Part shown: positions 25,266 to 33,770 of the stretch, piece by piece
How the letters are laid out: every line of letters begins with the position of its first letter
Numbering within the stretch: the stretch's first letter is position 1
Assembly: GCA_963708625.1 (NCBI GenBank)
Contig: CAVPSV010000005.1
Coordinates: 186,001 to 250,000, forward strand
DNA: 64,000 nucleotides
DNA from: DASXIF01 sp036498145
GTDB taxonomy: Bacteria; Actinomycetota; Actinomycetes; Mycobacteriales; Jatrophihabitantaceae
Direction: 5' to 3'
Position numbers and translations under genes: made by a program
The notes under the pieces: generated by a model
What the model saw: only the letters and a program-made list of their open reading frames with translations
Told to the model about the DNA's origin: nothing
The model's database searches: none

Positions 25266-28200
25266 AGGCCGAGCGCCGCGGCGACGACCTCGTGCTGCTG
25301 CGCCTCGTGCACCGCGTGCGAGCCGACGGCCGGCGAGGCCGACGCCCGGCGCGAGGCGCGCAGCAACGGGCGCCCGCCCAGGTGCTCGGGCAGGTTCAGC
25401 GCCATGAACGGCCACGCGCCCTGGTTGGCCGGCTCCTCCTGCACCCAGATCACCTCGGCGCCGGCGAAGCGGTCGAACTGTTCGCGCAACTCGGCCACCG
25501 GCAGCGGGTACAGCTGCTCCACCGTGGTGATCGCAACATCCGTACGAGCCTGCTCGGCGCGGGCGGCGCGCAGGTCGTAGGCGATCTTCCCGCTGCACAG
25601 CAACAGCCGCCGCACGCCGGCCGGGTCCACGCCGTCGCCGATCACCGGGCGGAATGCGGCGTCGGTGAAATCATCGAGCTGGCTGACCGCCGCCTTCAGC
25701 CGCAGCAACGACTTCGGCGTGAACGCGATCAGTGGGCGACGCACCGGGGACAGTCCCTGGCGGCGCAGCAGGTGGAAGTAGTTCGCCGGGGTGGAGCACA
25801 TCGCCACCGTCATGTTGTTCTCGGCGCACAGTTGCAGAAAGCGCTCCGGACGGCCGGAGGAGTGGTCCGGTCCCTGGCCTTCGTAGCCGTGCGGCAGCAA
25901 CAGCGTGACCGCCGAGCGCTGTCCCCACTTGGCCTCGCCGGAGGAGATGAACTCGTCGATGATCGTCTGCGCGCCGTCGGCGAAGTCGCCGAACTGCGCC
26001 TCCCAGCACACCAGGGCGTCCTCGCGCACCACCGAATAGCCGTACTCGAAGCCCATCGCCGCGAACTCGCTCAGTAGCGAGTCGTAGACCCAGAACGGCG
26101 CCTGATCGGCGCTGAGCCGGCGCAGCGGGGTGTACTCGGCACCGTTGTTGCGGTCGATCAGGGTGGCGTGGCGCTGGGTGAACGTGCCGCGGCGCGAGTC
26201 CTGTCCGGACAGCCGAACCGCGCGGCCCTGCAATACCAAGCGAACCGAACGCGAACAGCTCCGCGGTGGCCCAGTCGACGTCGCCCGGCGCTGGCCATCG
26301 CGATCCGGCGGTCGATCTGCGGCTTGAGCCGCGGGTGCACGGTGAACCCGTCGCCGGCGGTTGGCGTACGCGTCCGCGATGCGTTTGATCACGTCGCTGC
26401 CGACCGCGGTGGTGACCTGCTGGGACGGGCTGACGTGCTCGATCACCGGTTCCGGCGCGGCCTGACCCGATGCGTGCCGGGTCTCGACGAACACCTTCTC
26501 CAACTGCGCCTGGAAATCCTTGAGCGCGGCTTCGGCGTCGGTGAGCGTGATGTCGCCGCGACCGACCAGCGCCTCGGTGTACAGCTTTCGCACGCTGCGC
26601 TTGCCGTCGATGATGTCGTACATCAACGGCTGGGTGAACGACGGGTTGTCGGCCTCGTTGTGCCCGCGGCGGCGGTAGCACACCATGTCGATGACGACGT
26701 CCTTCTTGAACTCGCGCCGGTACTGCACGGCCAGCTTCGCGACCCGCACGCACGCCTCGGGGTCATCGCCGTTCACATGGAAGATCGGCGCGGCGATCAT
26801 GCGCGCGATGTCGGTGGCGTACAGCGATGAGCGCGACGCCGACGGCGAGGTCGTGAAGCCGACCTGGTTGTTCACGACGACGTGCACGGTGCCACCGGTG
26901 CGATAACCGCGCAGCTGCGAGAGGTTGAGCGTCTCCGCGACCACGCCCTGGCCGGCGAACGCGGCGTCGCCGTGCATCAGCACCGGCAGCACGGTGAACC
27001 CGCTCTCACCCTTGTTCAGCACGTCCTGCTTGGCCCGGACGATGCCTTCCAGCACCGGGTCCACCGCTTCCAGGTGGGACGGGTTGGCGGTCAGCGCCAC
27101 CCGCACTGCTGCACCGCTGGGCGAGGTGAACACCCCGTCCGCACCGAGGTGGTACTTCACGTCGCCGGAACCTTGCGCCGAGCCGGGGTCGAGATTGCCC
27201 TCGAACTCGTTGAAGATCTTCGAGTACGGCTTGCCGACGATGTTGGCGAGCACGTTGAGCCGGCCGCGATGCGGCATGCCGACGACGACCTCGTCCAGGT
27301 GCTCGTCGGCTGCCTCGGCGAGCACGGCATCCATCAGCGGGATGACCGTCTCCGCGCCTTCCAGGCTGAACCGCTTCTGGCCGACGTACTTCGTCTGCAA
27401 GAAGGTCTCGAACGCCTCGGCGACGTTGAGCCGGCCGAGGATGTGCAGTTGCTCCTCGCGGGCCGGCGCGTCGTTCTTCACCTCGATGCGAGCCTGCAGC
27501 CACCGCCGCTGCTCCGGGTCGGTGATGTGCATGTACTCCACCCCGACCCGGCGGCAGTACGCGTCGCGCAACACACCCAGGATGTCGCGCAGCTTCATCA
27601 GCTTGGCGCCGGCGAAGCCGCCCACCGGGAACTCCCGGTCCAGGTCCCACAGGGTCAGCCCGTGCCGGGTGATGTCCAGGTCCGGGTGCGTGCGCACGGT
27701 GAACTCGAGCGGGTCGGTGTCGGCCATCAGGTGACCGTTGGTGCGGTAGGCGTTGATCAGCTCGATGACCCGCGCCGACTTGTCGATCTGCCCTTCGTGG
27801 CTGAACTCGCGGTCGACCAGCCAGCGCACCGGCTCATACGGGATGCGCAGCGAGGCGAAGATCTCGTCGTAGAACTCGTCCGCGAGCAACAGCTGGTGCA
27901 CCCGGCGCAGGAACTCGCCCGACTGCGCGCCCTGGATGATGCGGTGGTCGTACGTCGACGTCAGCGTCATGATCTTGCTGATGGCGCTCTCGGTGAGCTG
28001 CTCCTCGCTCATGCCGCTGAACTCGGCGGGGTACTCCATCGCACCGACGCCGACGATGGTGCCCTGCCCGGGCATCAGTCGCGGCACCGAGTGGTTGGTG
28101 CCGATGGTGCCGGGGTTGGTCAGGCTGATGGTCGTGCCGGCGAAGTCGTCGGCGGTGAGCTTGCCGGCTCGCGCACGGCGAATGATGTCCTCGTAGGCGT

Positions 28201-28996
28201 TCCAGAAGGCGGCGAAGTCCATCAGCTCCGCCGACCTGATGGCCGCGACCACCAGTGAGCGCGCACCGTCCTTGCCGGCCAGGTCGATGGCCAGACCGAA
28301 GTTGACGTGTGCCGGGCTGACCACGGTGGGCTTGCCGTCCACCTCGGCGAAATGGTTGTTCATCTCCGGGTGCTCGTGCAGCGCCGTGACGACGGCATAG
28401 CCGATCAGGTGCGTAAAGCTGATCTTGCCGCCGCGGGATCGGCGCAGATGATTGTTGATCACGACCCGGTTGTCCGCGATCAGCTTGGCCGGCACCGCGC
28501 GGACGCTGGTCGCGGTGGGCACCGTGAGCGAGGCCTCCATGTTCGCCACCACCCGCGCGGCCGCGCCTCGCAGTGGCAGGGCCACCTCGGTCGCACCGGC
28601 CGCCGGGGCGGGGGTTGCGTTCGGGGTCGCCGGTGCCGACGGGGCTGCCGGTTGCGGCGCGGGTGCACTCGGCGTGCTGTGCGTGGCCGGCGGTGCTGGC
28701 GGGGGTGCTGCCGGCTGTGCCGGGGAGGCCGTCGGCGTCGGGGCCTGGGCGGCGACCGGCGGCGGGGTGCGGCCGTTGTCGACCGTTGCCGGAGCAGTTG
28801 TCGGAGCGGTTGCCGGAGCGGTTGCCGGAGCAGTTGCCGGGCGGTAGTCGGCGAAGAATTCGTGCCAGGCCTCATCGACGCTCGCCGGATCGGCGAGGTA
28901 CTGGTCGTACATGTCCTCGACGAGCCACTCGTTCGCCCCGAAGTCGGACAGCGTTGGGACGGGGTCGTTCCCGGCGGACTGATCGGTCCTCGACAC
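25262..28996 (-). CDS. kgd: Multifunctional 2-oxoglutarate decarboxylase/dehydrogenase (Kgd, fused E2-E1)
   Basis: Kgd joins a succinyltransferase-type E2 core to a thiamine-dependent E1 and provides the E1/E2 functions of the 2-oxoglutarate dehydrogenase complex in actinobacteria. Order: E1 N-terminal tail DFGANEWLVEDMYDQYLADP, an Ala/Pro linker (about 50-135), the E2 catalytic domain with TISLTNPGTIGTNHSVPRLM and TYDHRIIQGAQSG, then E1 with EEQLHILGRLNVAEAFETFL, MPHRGRLNVLANIVGKPYSK, MHGDAAFAGQGVVAETLN and the Fe/TPP-core VVNNQVGFTTS. The start GTG 28996 gives 1244 residues. Residues of about 50 codons at 26230-26370 are out of frame, through three single-base insertions that together restore the frame. 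Confidence 0.94.
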   Translation of the reverse strand: MSRTDQSAGNDPVPTLSDFGANEWLVEDMYDQYLADPASVDEAWHEFFADYRPATAPATAPATAPTTAPATVDNGRTPPPVAAQAPTPTASPAQPAAPPPAPPATHSTPSAPAPQPAAPSAPATPNATPAPAAGATEVALPLRGAAARVVANMEASLTVPTATSVRAVPAKLIADNRVVINNHLRRSRGGKISFTHLIGYAVVTALHEHPEMNNHFAEVDGKPTVVSPAHVNFGLAIDLAGKDGARSLVVAAIRSAELMDFAAFWNAYEDIIRRARAGKLTADDFAGTTISLTNPGTIGTNHSVPRLMPGQGTIVGVGAMEYPAEFSGMSEEQLTESAISKIMTLTSTYDHRIIQGAQSGEFLRRVHQLLLADEFYDEIFASLRIPYEPVRWLVDREFSHEGQIDKSARVIELINAYRTNGHLMADTDPLEFTVRTHPDLDITRHGLTLWDLDREFPVGGFAGAKLMKLRDILGVLRDAYCRRVGVEYMHITDPEQRRWLQARIEVKNDAPAREEQLHILGRLNVAEAFETFLQTKYVGQKRFSLEGAETVIPLMDAVLAEAADEHLDEVVVGMPHRGRLNVLANIVGKPYSKIFNEFEGNLDPGSAQGSGDVKYHLGADGVFTSPSGAAVRVALTANPSHLEAVDPVLEGIVRAKQDVLNKGESGFTVLPVLMHGDAAFAGQGVVAETLNLSQLRGYRTGGTVHVVVNNQVGFTTSPSASRSSLYATDIARMIAAPIFHVNGDDPEACVRVAKLAVQYRREFKKDVVIDMVCYRRRGHNEADNPSFTQPLMYDIIDGKRSVRKLYTEALVGRGDITLTDAEAALKDFQAQLEKVFVETRHASGQAAPEPVIEHVSPSQQVTTAVGSDVIKRIADAYANRRRRVHRAPAAQAADRPPDRDGQRRATSTGPPRSCSRSVRLVLQGRAVRLSGQDSRRGTFTQRHATLIDRNNGAEYTPLRRLSADQAPFWVYDSLLSEFAAMGFEYGYSVVREDALVCWEAQFGDFADGAQTIIDEFISSGEAKWGQRSAVTLLLPHGYEGQGPDHSSGRPERFLQLCAENNMTVAMCSTPANYFHLLRRQGLSPVRRPLIAFTPKSLLRLKAAVSQLDDFTDAAFRPVIGDGVDPAGVRRLLLCSGKIAYDLRAARAEQARTDVAITTVEQLYPLPVAELREQFDRFAGAEVIWVQEEPANQGAWPFMALNLPEHLGGRPLLRASRRASASPAVGSHAVHEAQQHEVVAAALGL
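28782..28840. repeat. 12-bp tandem repeats coding the Ala/Thr/Pro linker of Kgd
   Basis: A 12-base unit related to TTGCCGGAGCGG recurs about five times. On the minus strand it codes the tetrapeptide ATAP repeatedly. It forms the start of the flexible linker between the N-terminal tail and the E2 core, and its copy number probably varies between strains. Confidence 0.7.
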
Positions 28997-29078
28997 GTAT
29001 GCGCCATTCCTGGAGACGGTGTGGTTGCCGAGAGTCGAGATTACGCGCTCGCTACGGGCCGGGTGCCCTCGCGCGGTG

Positions 29079-29834
29079 TCAGGTGATGTCGCGGTTCATG
29101 GTGTACGCCGCGCCGATGACGGCCGGCACGACCGCCCACAGCACCAGGACGACGACGCCACCGGCGATGGGCAGCAGATGGACGTTGTTGACCACGCGGT
29201 CGCCCGAGTCGGTGGCCAAGATCGCCTGGGCCGCGCCGTTCGGGGTGTACGGAAACGCGTACTTGACCTTGGGGATGGCAAGGACCAGGTTCTCCAGCAC
29301 CAGCAGAAACAGCAAGCCGATGGTGACGGCGACGATCTGGTTCTTCAGCAGCGCGCCGGCGCCCAGCCCGATCACGCCGTGCAGCGTCACCACCACGAAC
29401 GCGCCGATCAGGACGTGCAGGATCGGCCCGCTGGTGAATGAAACGTGAAAGCCCTTGGCCGAGACCCAGGGCGCGGAGATCGCGATCTCCACCACCAAGC
29501 AGATGAGTGCGTAGATCGCTCCCACCAGCGCGTAGGTGACCATTTTCGCGCCCACCAGGGCCCACCGTGACGGCGTCACCAGCACCGTCGGCGTGATCGT
29601 CTGATAGCGGAACTCGGTGGTGACGGCCAGCGCGCCGAGGACGAACACGGCGATGTCCGACGAGGTAGCGCTGGCGAGCACGCCGGCGATGTCGTGCATG
29701 TCGTGCACGCCGTCATGCGGGGCGAGGCCGCCGATCACGCCGAGAGTGGCCAGCGCGATGCTGGCCAGCAGCAACCAGAACCACACCTGGGTGCTGCGGA
29801 GCTTGAGCAGCTCCGCGCGAATCAAGCGGGTCAT
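29079..29834 (-). CDS. ABC transporter permease (ABC-2 type)
   Basis: This is a 251-residue integral membrane protein. MTRLIRAELLKLRSTQVWFW is the characteristic cytoplasmic start of ABC-2 permeases. About six helices follow, including LLLASIALATLGVIGGL, FVLGALAVTTEFRYQTITP, LHVLIGAFVVVTLHGVIGLG and GVVVLVLWAVVPAVIGAAY. ATG 29834 overlaps the ATPase stop as ATGA, showing a coupled exporter. A longer frame to 29858 is possible but less likely. The substrate is unknown; this type often exports drugs, peptides or lipids. Confidence 0.87.
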   Translation of the reverse strand: MTRLIRAELLKLRSTQVWFWLLLASIALATLGVIGGLAPHDGVHDMHDIAGVLASATSSDIAVFVLGALAVTTEFRYQTITPTVLVTPSRWALVGAKMVTYALVGAIYALICLVVEIAISAPWVSAKGFHVSFTSGPILHVLIGAFVVVTLHGVIGLGAGALLKNQIVAVTIGLLFLLVLENLVLAIPKVKYAFPYTPNGAAQAILATDSGDRVVNNVHLLPIAGGVVVLVLWAVVPAVIGAAYTMNRDIT

Positions 29835-30907
29835 GGCGTACCGCCCGGTGCAGTCCACGGCGGCGCGGGTGGCGGCGGCGGTGGCGGCGCGACGGCCGGC
29901 CGCGCGTCGGTGAGCGCGAAGAACAGCTGTTCGAGGTCGGCTCGCTGCGGGCGCAGCTCGTGCAGTTCAACCCCGGCGGCGAAGGCGGCATGCCCGACCT
30001 GTGCCGCGGTGGCACCGGTGACCTCGATGCCCGTCGGGTCCACGTAGCGGTGGCTCATCCCGGCGGCGGACAAGGCGCCGGACAGCGCCTCGGCGGCCGG
30101 GGTGCGCACTAGCACGGTGTCGGTGCCGGCCGTTAGTTCGGCGATCGAGCCGGCGCGCACCAATTGCCCCCGGTTGAGGATGACGACCCGGTCCGCGATC
30201 TCCTGCACCTCGTTGAGCAGGTGAGAGGAGACGAGCACGGTGCGACCCTCACCGGCTAGGTGGCGGAAGAACCCGCGCAGCCACCTGATGCCGTCCGGGT
30301 CCAGACCGTTGCCCGGCTCGTCCAGGATCAGCACGCCGGGATCACCGAGCAGCGCCGCGGCCAGCCCCAGACGCTGGCGCATGCCCAGGGAGTAACCACG
30401 GACCTTGCGGCGGCCGGAGTCGCCGAGACCGACCAGATCCAGCATCTGATCGGCGCGGGTTTCGGGCAGCCCGGCAGCAATGCACAGGATGCGCAGGTGG
30501 TTGCGTCCGGTGCGCGCCGGATGGAAGCTGGCCGCCTCCAGCGACGCGCCGACGACGGTGGCCGGATTTCCGATGTCGCGGTAGCGGCGGCCACCGATGG
30601 TCGCGATGCCGGCGGTCGGATGCACCAGCCCCAGTGCCATCCGCAGCGTGGTGGTCTTGCCGGCACCGTTCGGGCCGAGGAATCCAGTGACCGAACCCGG
30701 CTCCACCGTGAAGGAGAGCCGGTCTACCGCGCGGATGTTGCCGCGGAACACCTTGGTGAGGTTGTCCACCACGATCCGGCCTGGAATCGGCGTAGCCCCC
30801 GGCGCGGGGCCGGGCGGCGAATTCGGGGTCGGCGGCGGCGGTGGTGGCGACGAAAATGGAGGCGGTGGTGGTGGTGGCGGTGGTGGAGGCGTCCCGGCGA
30901 ACGTCAC
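29831..30907 (-). CDS. ABC transporter ATP-binding protein with polyproline ends
   Basis: This 358-residue ATPase is paired with the ABC-2 permease. Walker A is FLGPNGAGKTTTLRMALGL, the Q loop lies in the ASLEAASFHPARTGRNHL region, the signature is GYSLGMRQRLGLAAALL, Walker B is VLILDEPGNGLDPDG, and the switch is VLVSSHLLNEV. All are intact. Unusually, both ends carry proline runs: an N-terminal stretch of about 40 residues (11 prolines in a row, then SSPPPPPPTP) and a second run near the C-terminus. These are predicted to be disordered and could anchor the ATPase to other proteins. Confidence 0.9.
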   Translation of the reverse strand: MTFAGTPPPPPPPPPPPFSSPPPPPPTPNSPPGPAPGATPIPGRIVVDNLTKVFRGNIRAVDRLSFTVEPGSVTGFLGPNGAGKTTTLRMALGLVHPTAGIATIGGRRYRDIGNPATVVGASLEAASFHPARTGRNHLRILCIAAGLPETRADQMLDLVGLGDSGRRKVRGYSLGMRQRLGLAAALLGDPGVLILDEPGNGLDPDGIRWLRGFFRHLAGEGRTVLVSSHLLNEVQEIADRVVILNRGQLVRAGSIAELTAGTDTVLVRTPAAEALSGALSAAGMSHRYVDPTGIEVTGATAAQVGHAAFAAGVELHELRPQRADLEQLFFALTDARPAVAPPPPPPPAPPWTAPGGTP

Positions 30908-30986
30908 GTGCCTATCAGACCAGACGCCAGCCCGCGCTTGCCGACGCGGTGGCCCGCCGGCCGTCCCTGGGGATATTTGCCCGCGG

Positions 30987-31515
30987 TCATGACTGCGTGG
31001 ACATCACCAGGCAGCTGCCGGAGCCGGACGCGACCGCACGGCCCTGACCGTCGAGCACCTCGCCGCTGGCGAAGGCCACCCGCCGGCCCGGCTTGGTGAC
31101 CCACCCGCGGGCGCGCAGCTCGCCGATGTCGCGGTGCACCGGGCGCAGGTAGTTCACGGTGATGTCGATGCTCGTGTACACGGTGCCGGCCGGCAGGGTG
31201 GACTGCACCGCGCACCCGAGGACGGTGTCCAGCAACGTGCAGACGAAACCGCCGTGCACCACGCCGATGGGGTTGTACACCGATTCATCGGGCTGCGCCG
31301 GCGAACGTGACTTCGCCGTCGGCGATGTCCATGATCTGCAACCCGAAGTGTGCCGCGATCGGCGGTGGCGGCAGCGTGCCGTCGCGGATCGCGCGCAACT
31401 GGTCAATGCCTGCCCAGCCGGCAGCCGCGGCGCTCGCGCGCAGCGGGTCGTACCAGGTGAGCGTCTTGCTGCGCGGCTGGCCCCAGTCCGCCGGCACGCC
31501 GTCGTTGCCCGTCAT
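30987..31515 (-). CDS. PaaI family thioesterase (hotdog fold; frameshifted as assembled)
   Basis: ATG 31515 starts MTGNDGVPADWGQPRSKTLT. DQLRAIRDGTLPPPPIAAHF and DIADGEVTFAG lead up to a shift near 31303 (one extra G). The other frame gives QPDESVYNPIGVVHGGFVCT, with the hotdog GGxxxT/D catalytic area, LDTVLGCAVQSTLPAGTVYT and SIDITVNYLRPVHRDIGELR. Corrected, the protein is about 175 residues, typical of acyl-CoA thioesterases of the PaaI type. The acyl substrate is unknown. Confidence 0.85.
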
Positions 31516-31545
31516 GGCTGGCACGCTATCGGCCACCGCTTGCCC

Positions 31546-32538
31546 TCACGATCCGGACAGTGCCGGTATCACGTCGCGGGCGAACAGGTCGATGCTGGAC
31601 GGGTCGTAAGCGGCGTCGACGAAGTAGCCGATCGCATAGGCCAGGCCGAGACCGCGCGCTTCGGACAGGCGCTCGATGATCTGTTCCGGCGTGCCCACGC
31701 ACGGTCCGCTCTCGTACAGCTGCTCGTAGCGCGCCAGCGCGTCGGCGGGTACCAGCGGCTGGTAGTGCGCCCGGATCCACGCCAGCTTGTCCTTGACGTC
31801 GGCCTCGGTCTCACCGATCACGACGTTGTAGTCGCCCGAGCGGACGATCTGCTCGAAGTCGCGACCCACCTCGCGGCAGTGTCCGGCCAGCACCTCCGAC
31901 TTGTGCCGGAACGTCTCCGGGGTGGTGTCGAAGTTGGTGTAGTCCGCGTACTTGGCGGCGATACGCAGTGTCTTCTGCTCGCCGCCGCCGGCGATCCACA
32001 ACGGGATGCCGCCGTCCTGCACCGGCAGCGGCCGGCCGATGGCACCGTCGACCTGGTAATAGCGCCCGTCCAGGGTCGCGGTGCCGGTCTGCCAGAGTTG
32101 CCGCATGATCTGCACGCCCTCGTCCAGGCGGCCGATGCGTTCGCCGGCCGACGGAAAGCCGTAGCCGTAGGCGCGCCACTCCTGCTCGTACCAGCCGCCG
32201 CCGATGCCCATCTCCAGCCGGCCACCGGAGATCACGTCGATGGTGGCCGCGACCTTCGCCAGGTAGGCGGGGTTGCGGTAACTGACGCAGGTGCACATCT
32301 GGCCCAGCCGGATGGTGGAGGTGGCCGCGGCGAATGCGGCCATCAGTGACCAGGCCTCGTACGTCGGCTCATCGGTCGGCACCGGCACGGTGTGGAAGTG
32401 GTCGTAGACCCAGATCGATTCAAACGGGCCGGCCTCCGCGCGCCGGGCGACGTCGAGCATCGTGTCCCACTGTTGTTCCGGCGGGATACCAGCGAGGTCC
32501 AGCCGCCAGCCCTGTGGCACGAACACACCGAAGCGCAT
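31546..32538 (-). CDS. LLM class F420-dependent oxidoreductase
   Basis: This 330-residue luciferase-like monooxygenase fold protein is of the actinobacterial F420 type (TIGR03560-like). Landmarks are MRFGVFVPQGWRLDLAGI, FESIWVYDHFHTVPVP, LGQMCTCVSYRNPAYLAKVA, ISGGRLEMGIGGGWYEQEWR, AYGYGFPSAGERI, and PLPVQDGGIPLWIAGGGEQK. The WYExE and GGGW elements are typical of F420 binders. AGGAGG precedes ATG 32538. It follows the FMO gene by about nine bases once the FMO end is corrected, so the two form an operon. The substrate is unknown. Confidence 0.88.
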   Translation of the reverse strand: MRFGVFVPQGWRLDLAGIPPEQQWDTMLDVARRAEAGPFESIWVYDHFHTVPVPTDEPTYEAWSLMAAFAAATSTIRLGQMCTCVSYRNPAYLAKVAATIDVISGGRLEMGIGGGWYEQEWRAYGYGFPSAGERIGRLDEGVQIMRQLWQTGTATLDGRYYQVDGAIGRPLPVQDGGIPLWIAGGGEQKTLRIAAKYADYTNFDTTPETFRHKSEVLAGHCREVGRDFEQIVRSGDYNVVIGETEADVKDKLAWIRAHYQPLVPADALARYEQLYESGPCVGTPEQIIERLSEARGLGLAYAIGYFVDAAYDPSSIDLFARDVIPALSGS

Positions 32539-33697
32539 GAGGTCCTCCTAGCGGACACGGGCGGCGCGGCGCTGTTCGCGCCACTGCCTTGGCGATGCGC
32601 CGGGCGTCGATGCGTAATTCGCGGAACATGCCGCTGATCGGGTTCGTGTAGCCGGTGAAGTACAGGCCGGCCGCGTCCGGTGCGGTGTGTCCGCCGTGGG
32701 CGAGCGGGCGCCCGCGCCCGTCCAGCACGCCGAGGTGGCCGACCAGCTTCTCCAGTCCCTGCCGGTAACCGGTAGCCGCGATCACCGCGTCCGGGGTGAT
32801 CTCCTCGCCGCCCTCGAGCAGCACCCGCGGCCCGTCGAAACCCACCACCGCGGGCACGACCTGCACCGCGCCGCTGCGCAGCGCGTCGATCAGGCCGACG
32901 TCGATGATCGGCACCGCGCCGTCGCGCAATAACCGGGTATACACGCCGGCCGGCGGGCGTGGCATGCCCTGCGCGGACAGGTCCGGTGTGTTCAGCCGGC
33001 TGGCGACGTCGATGAAGCGGTCCACGAAGCGCACCGGCAGGCGCCGCAACACGATGGACACGGCACTGTTCGGCAGCACGCCCACCTTGCGGCGCACGAA
33101 GGTCGGCACGGTGCGCACCGCGAGCCGCACCCGCGCCGCGCCGCCCTCGACCAGGTCGACGGCGATCTCGGCGCCGGTGTTGCCGGTGCCCACCACCAGC
33201 ACGTCCCGGCCGCGGTGCGGCTGCGCGTTGCGGTACTGCGACGCGTGGATCAGTTCACCCTCGTAACCGTCGCGCCCGGGCCAGGTCGGCACGTCCGGCG
33301 TGTGGTTGTACCCGGTCGCGACGACCACAGTGCTCGCGGCCAGGTCCCCGTGCTCGGCCGTGCTGATGGTCCATCGGCCCGGCTCGCGGTCGATGCGTTC
33401 GGCGGTGACGCCGAGCGTGACATCGAGATGGTGGTGCGCGGTGTAGTCCTCCAGGTAGCGGACCACGTCCTCGCGCGCCACCCATTCGCCGTAGCGGCGG
33501 GGGATCTTGTAACCGGGCAGGTGCGACGTCCAGCGCACCGTGTGCAGGTGCAGCCGCTCGTAATGATTGCGCCAGGCGGCACCGACCGCATCCGCCTTGT
33601 CGATCACTCGCACCGGCACGCCGAACCGCGTCAACTCCGCCGCGACTGCCAGGCCGCCCGGACCGGCGCCGAGGACGATCACCGAATCGCTGCCCAC
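32420..33697 (-). CDS. Flavin-containing monooxygenase / NAD(P)-binding protein
   Basis: This is a two-Rossmann-fold oxygenase of the FMO/Baeyer-Villiger group. FAD binding: VIVLGAGPGGLAVAAELTRF. FMO-like motif: YEGELIHASQYRN. NADPH binding: VLVVGTGNTGAEIAVDL. Late FAD contact: LYFTGYTNPISGMF. The frame as read ends at 32420 inside the next gene. A missing base near 32580 would make the C-terminus AREQRRAARVR and end it at TAG 32548-32550, which leaves normal operon spacing. It is divergent from the phospholipase gene. Confidence 0.88.
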   Translation of the reverse strand: MGSDSVIVLGAGPGGLAVAAELTRFGVPVRVIDKADAVGAAWRNHYERLHLHTVRWTSHLPGYKIPRRYGEWVAREDVVRYLEDYTAHHHLDVTLGVTAERIDREPGRWTISTAEHGDLAASTVVVATGYNHTPDVPTWPGRDGYEGELIHASQYRNAQPHRGRDVLVVGTGNTGAEIAVDLVEGGAARVRLAVRTVPTFVRRKVGVLPNSAVSIVLRRLPVRFVDRFIDVASRLNTPDLSAQGMPRPPAGVYTRLLRDGAVPIIDVGLIDALRSGAVQVVPAVVGFDGPRVLLEGGEEITPDAVIAATGYRQGLEKLVGHLGVLDGRGRPLAHGGHTAPDAAGLYFTGYTNPISGMFRELRIDARRIAKAVARTAPRRPCPLGGPHALRCVRATGLAAGPRWYPAGTTVGHDARRRPARGGRPV

Positions 33698-33770
33698 GGC
33701 GGCACCTTACTGCGGCATCGCCGCGCACCGCAGCCAGCGCGTTTTCAGCCCAGGTAAATAGACTGCGGCG

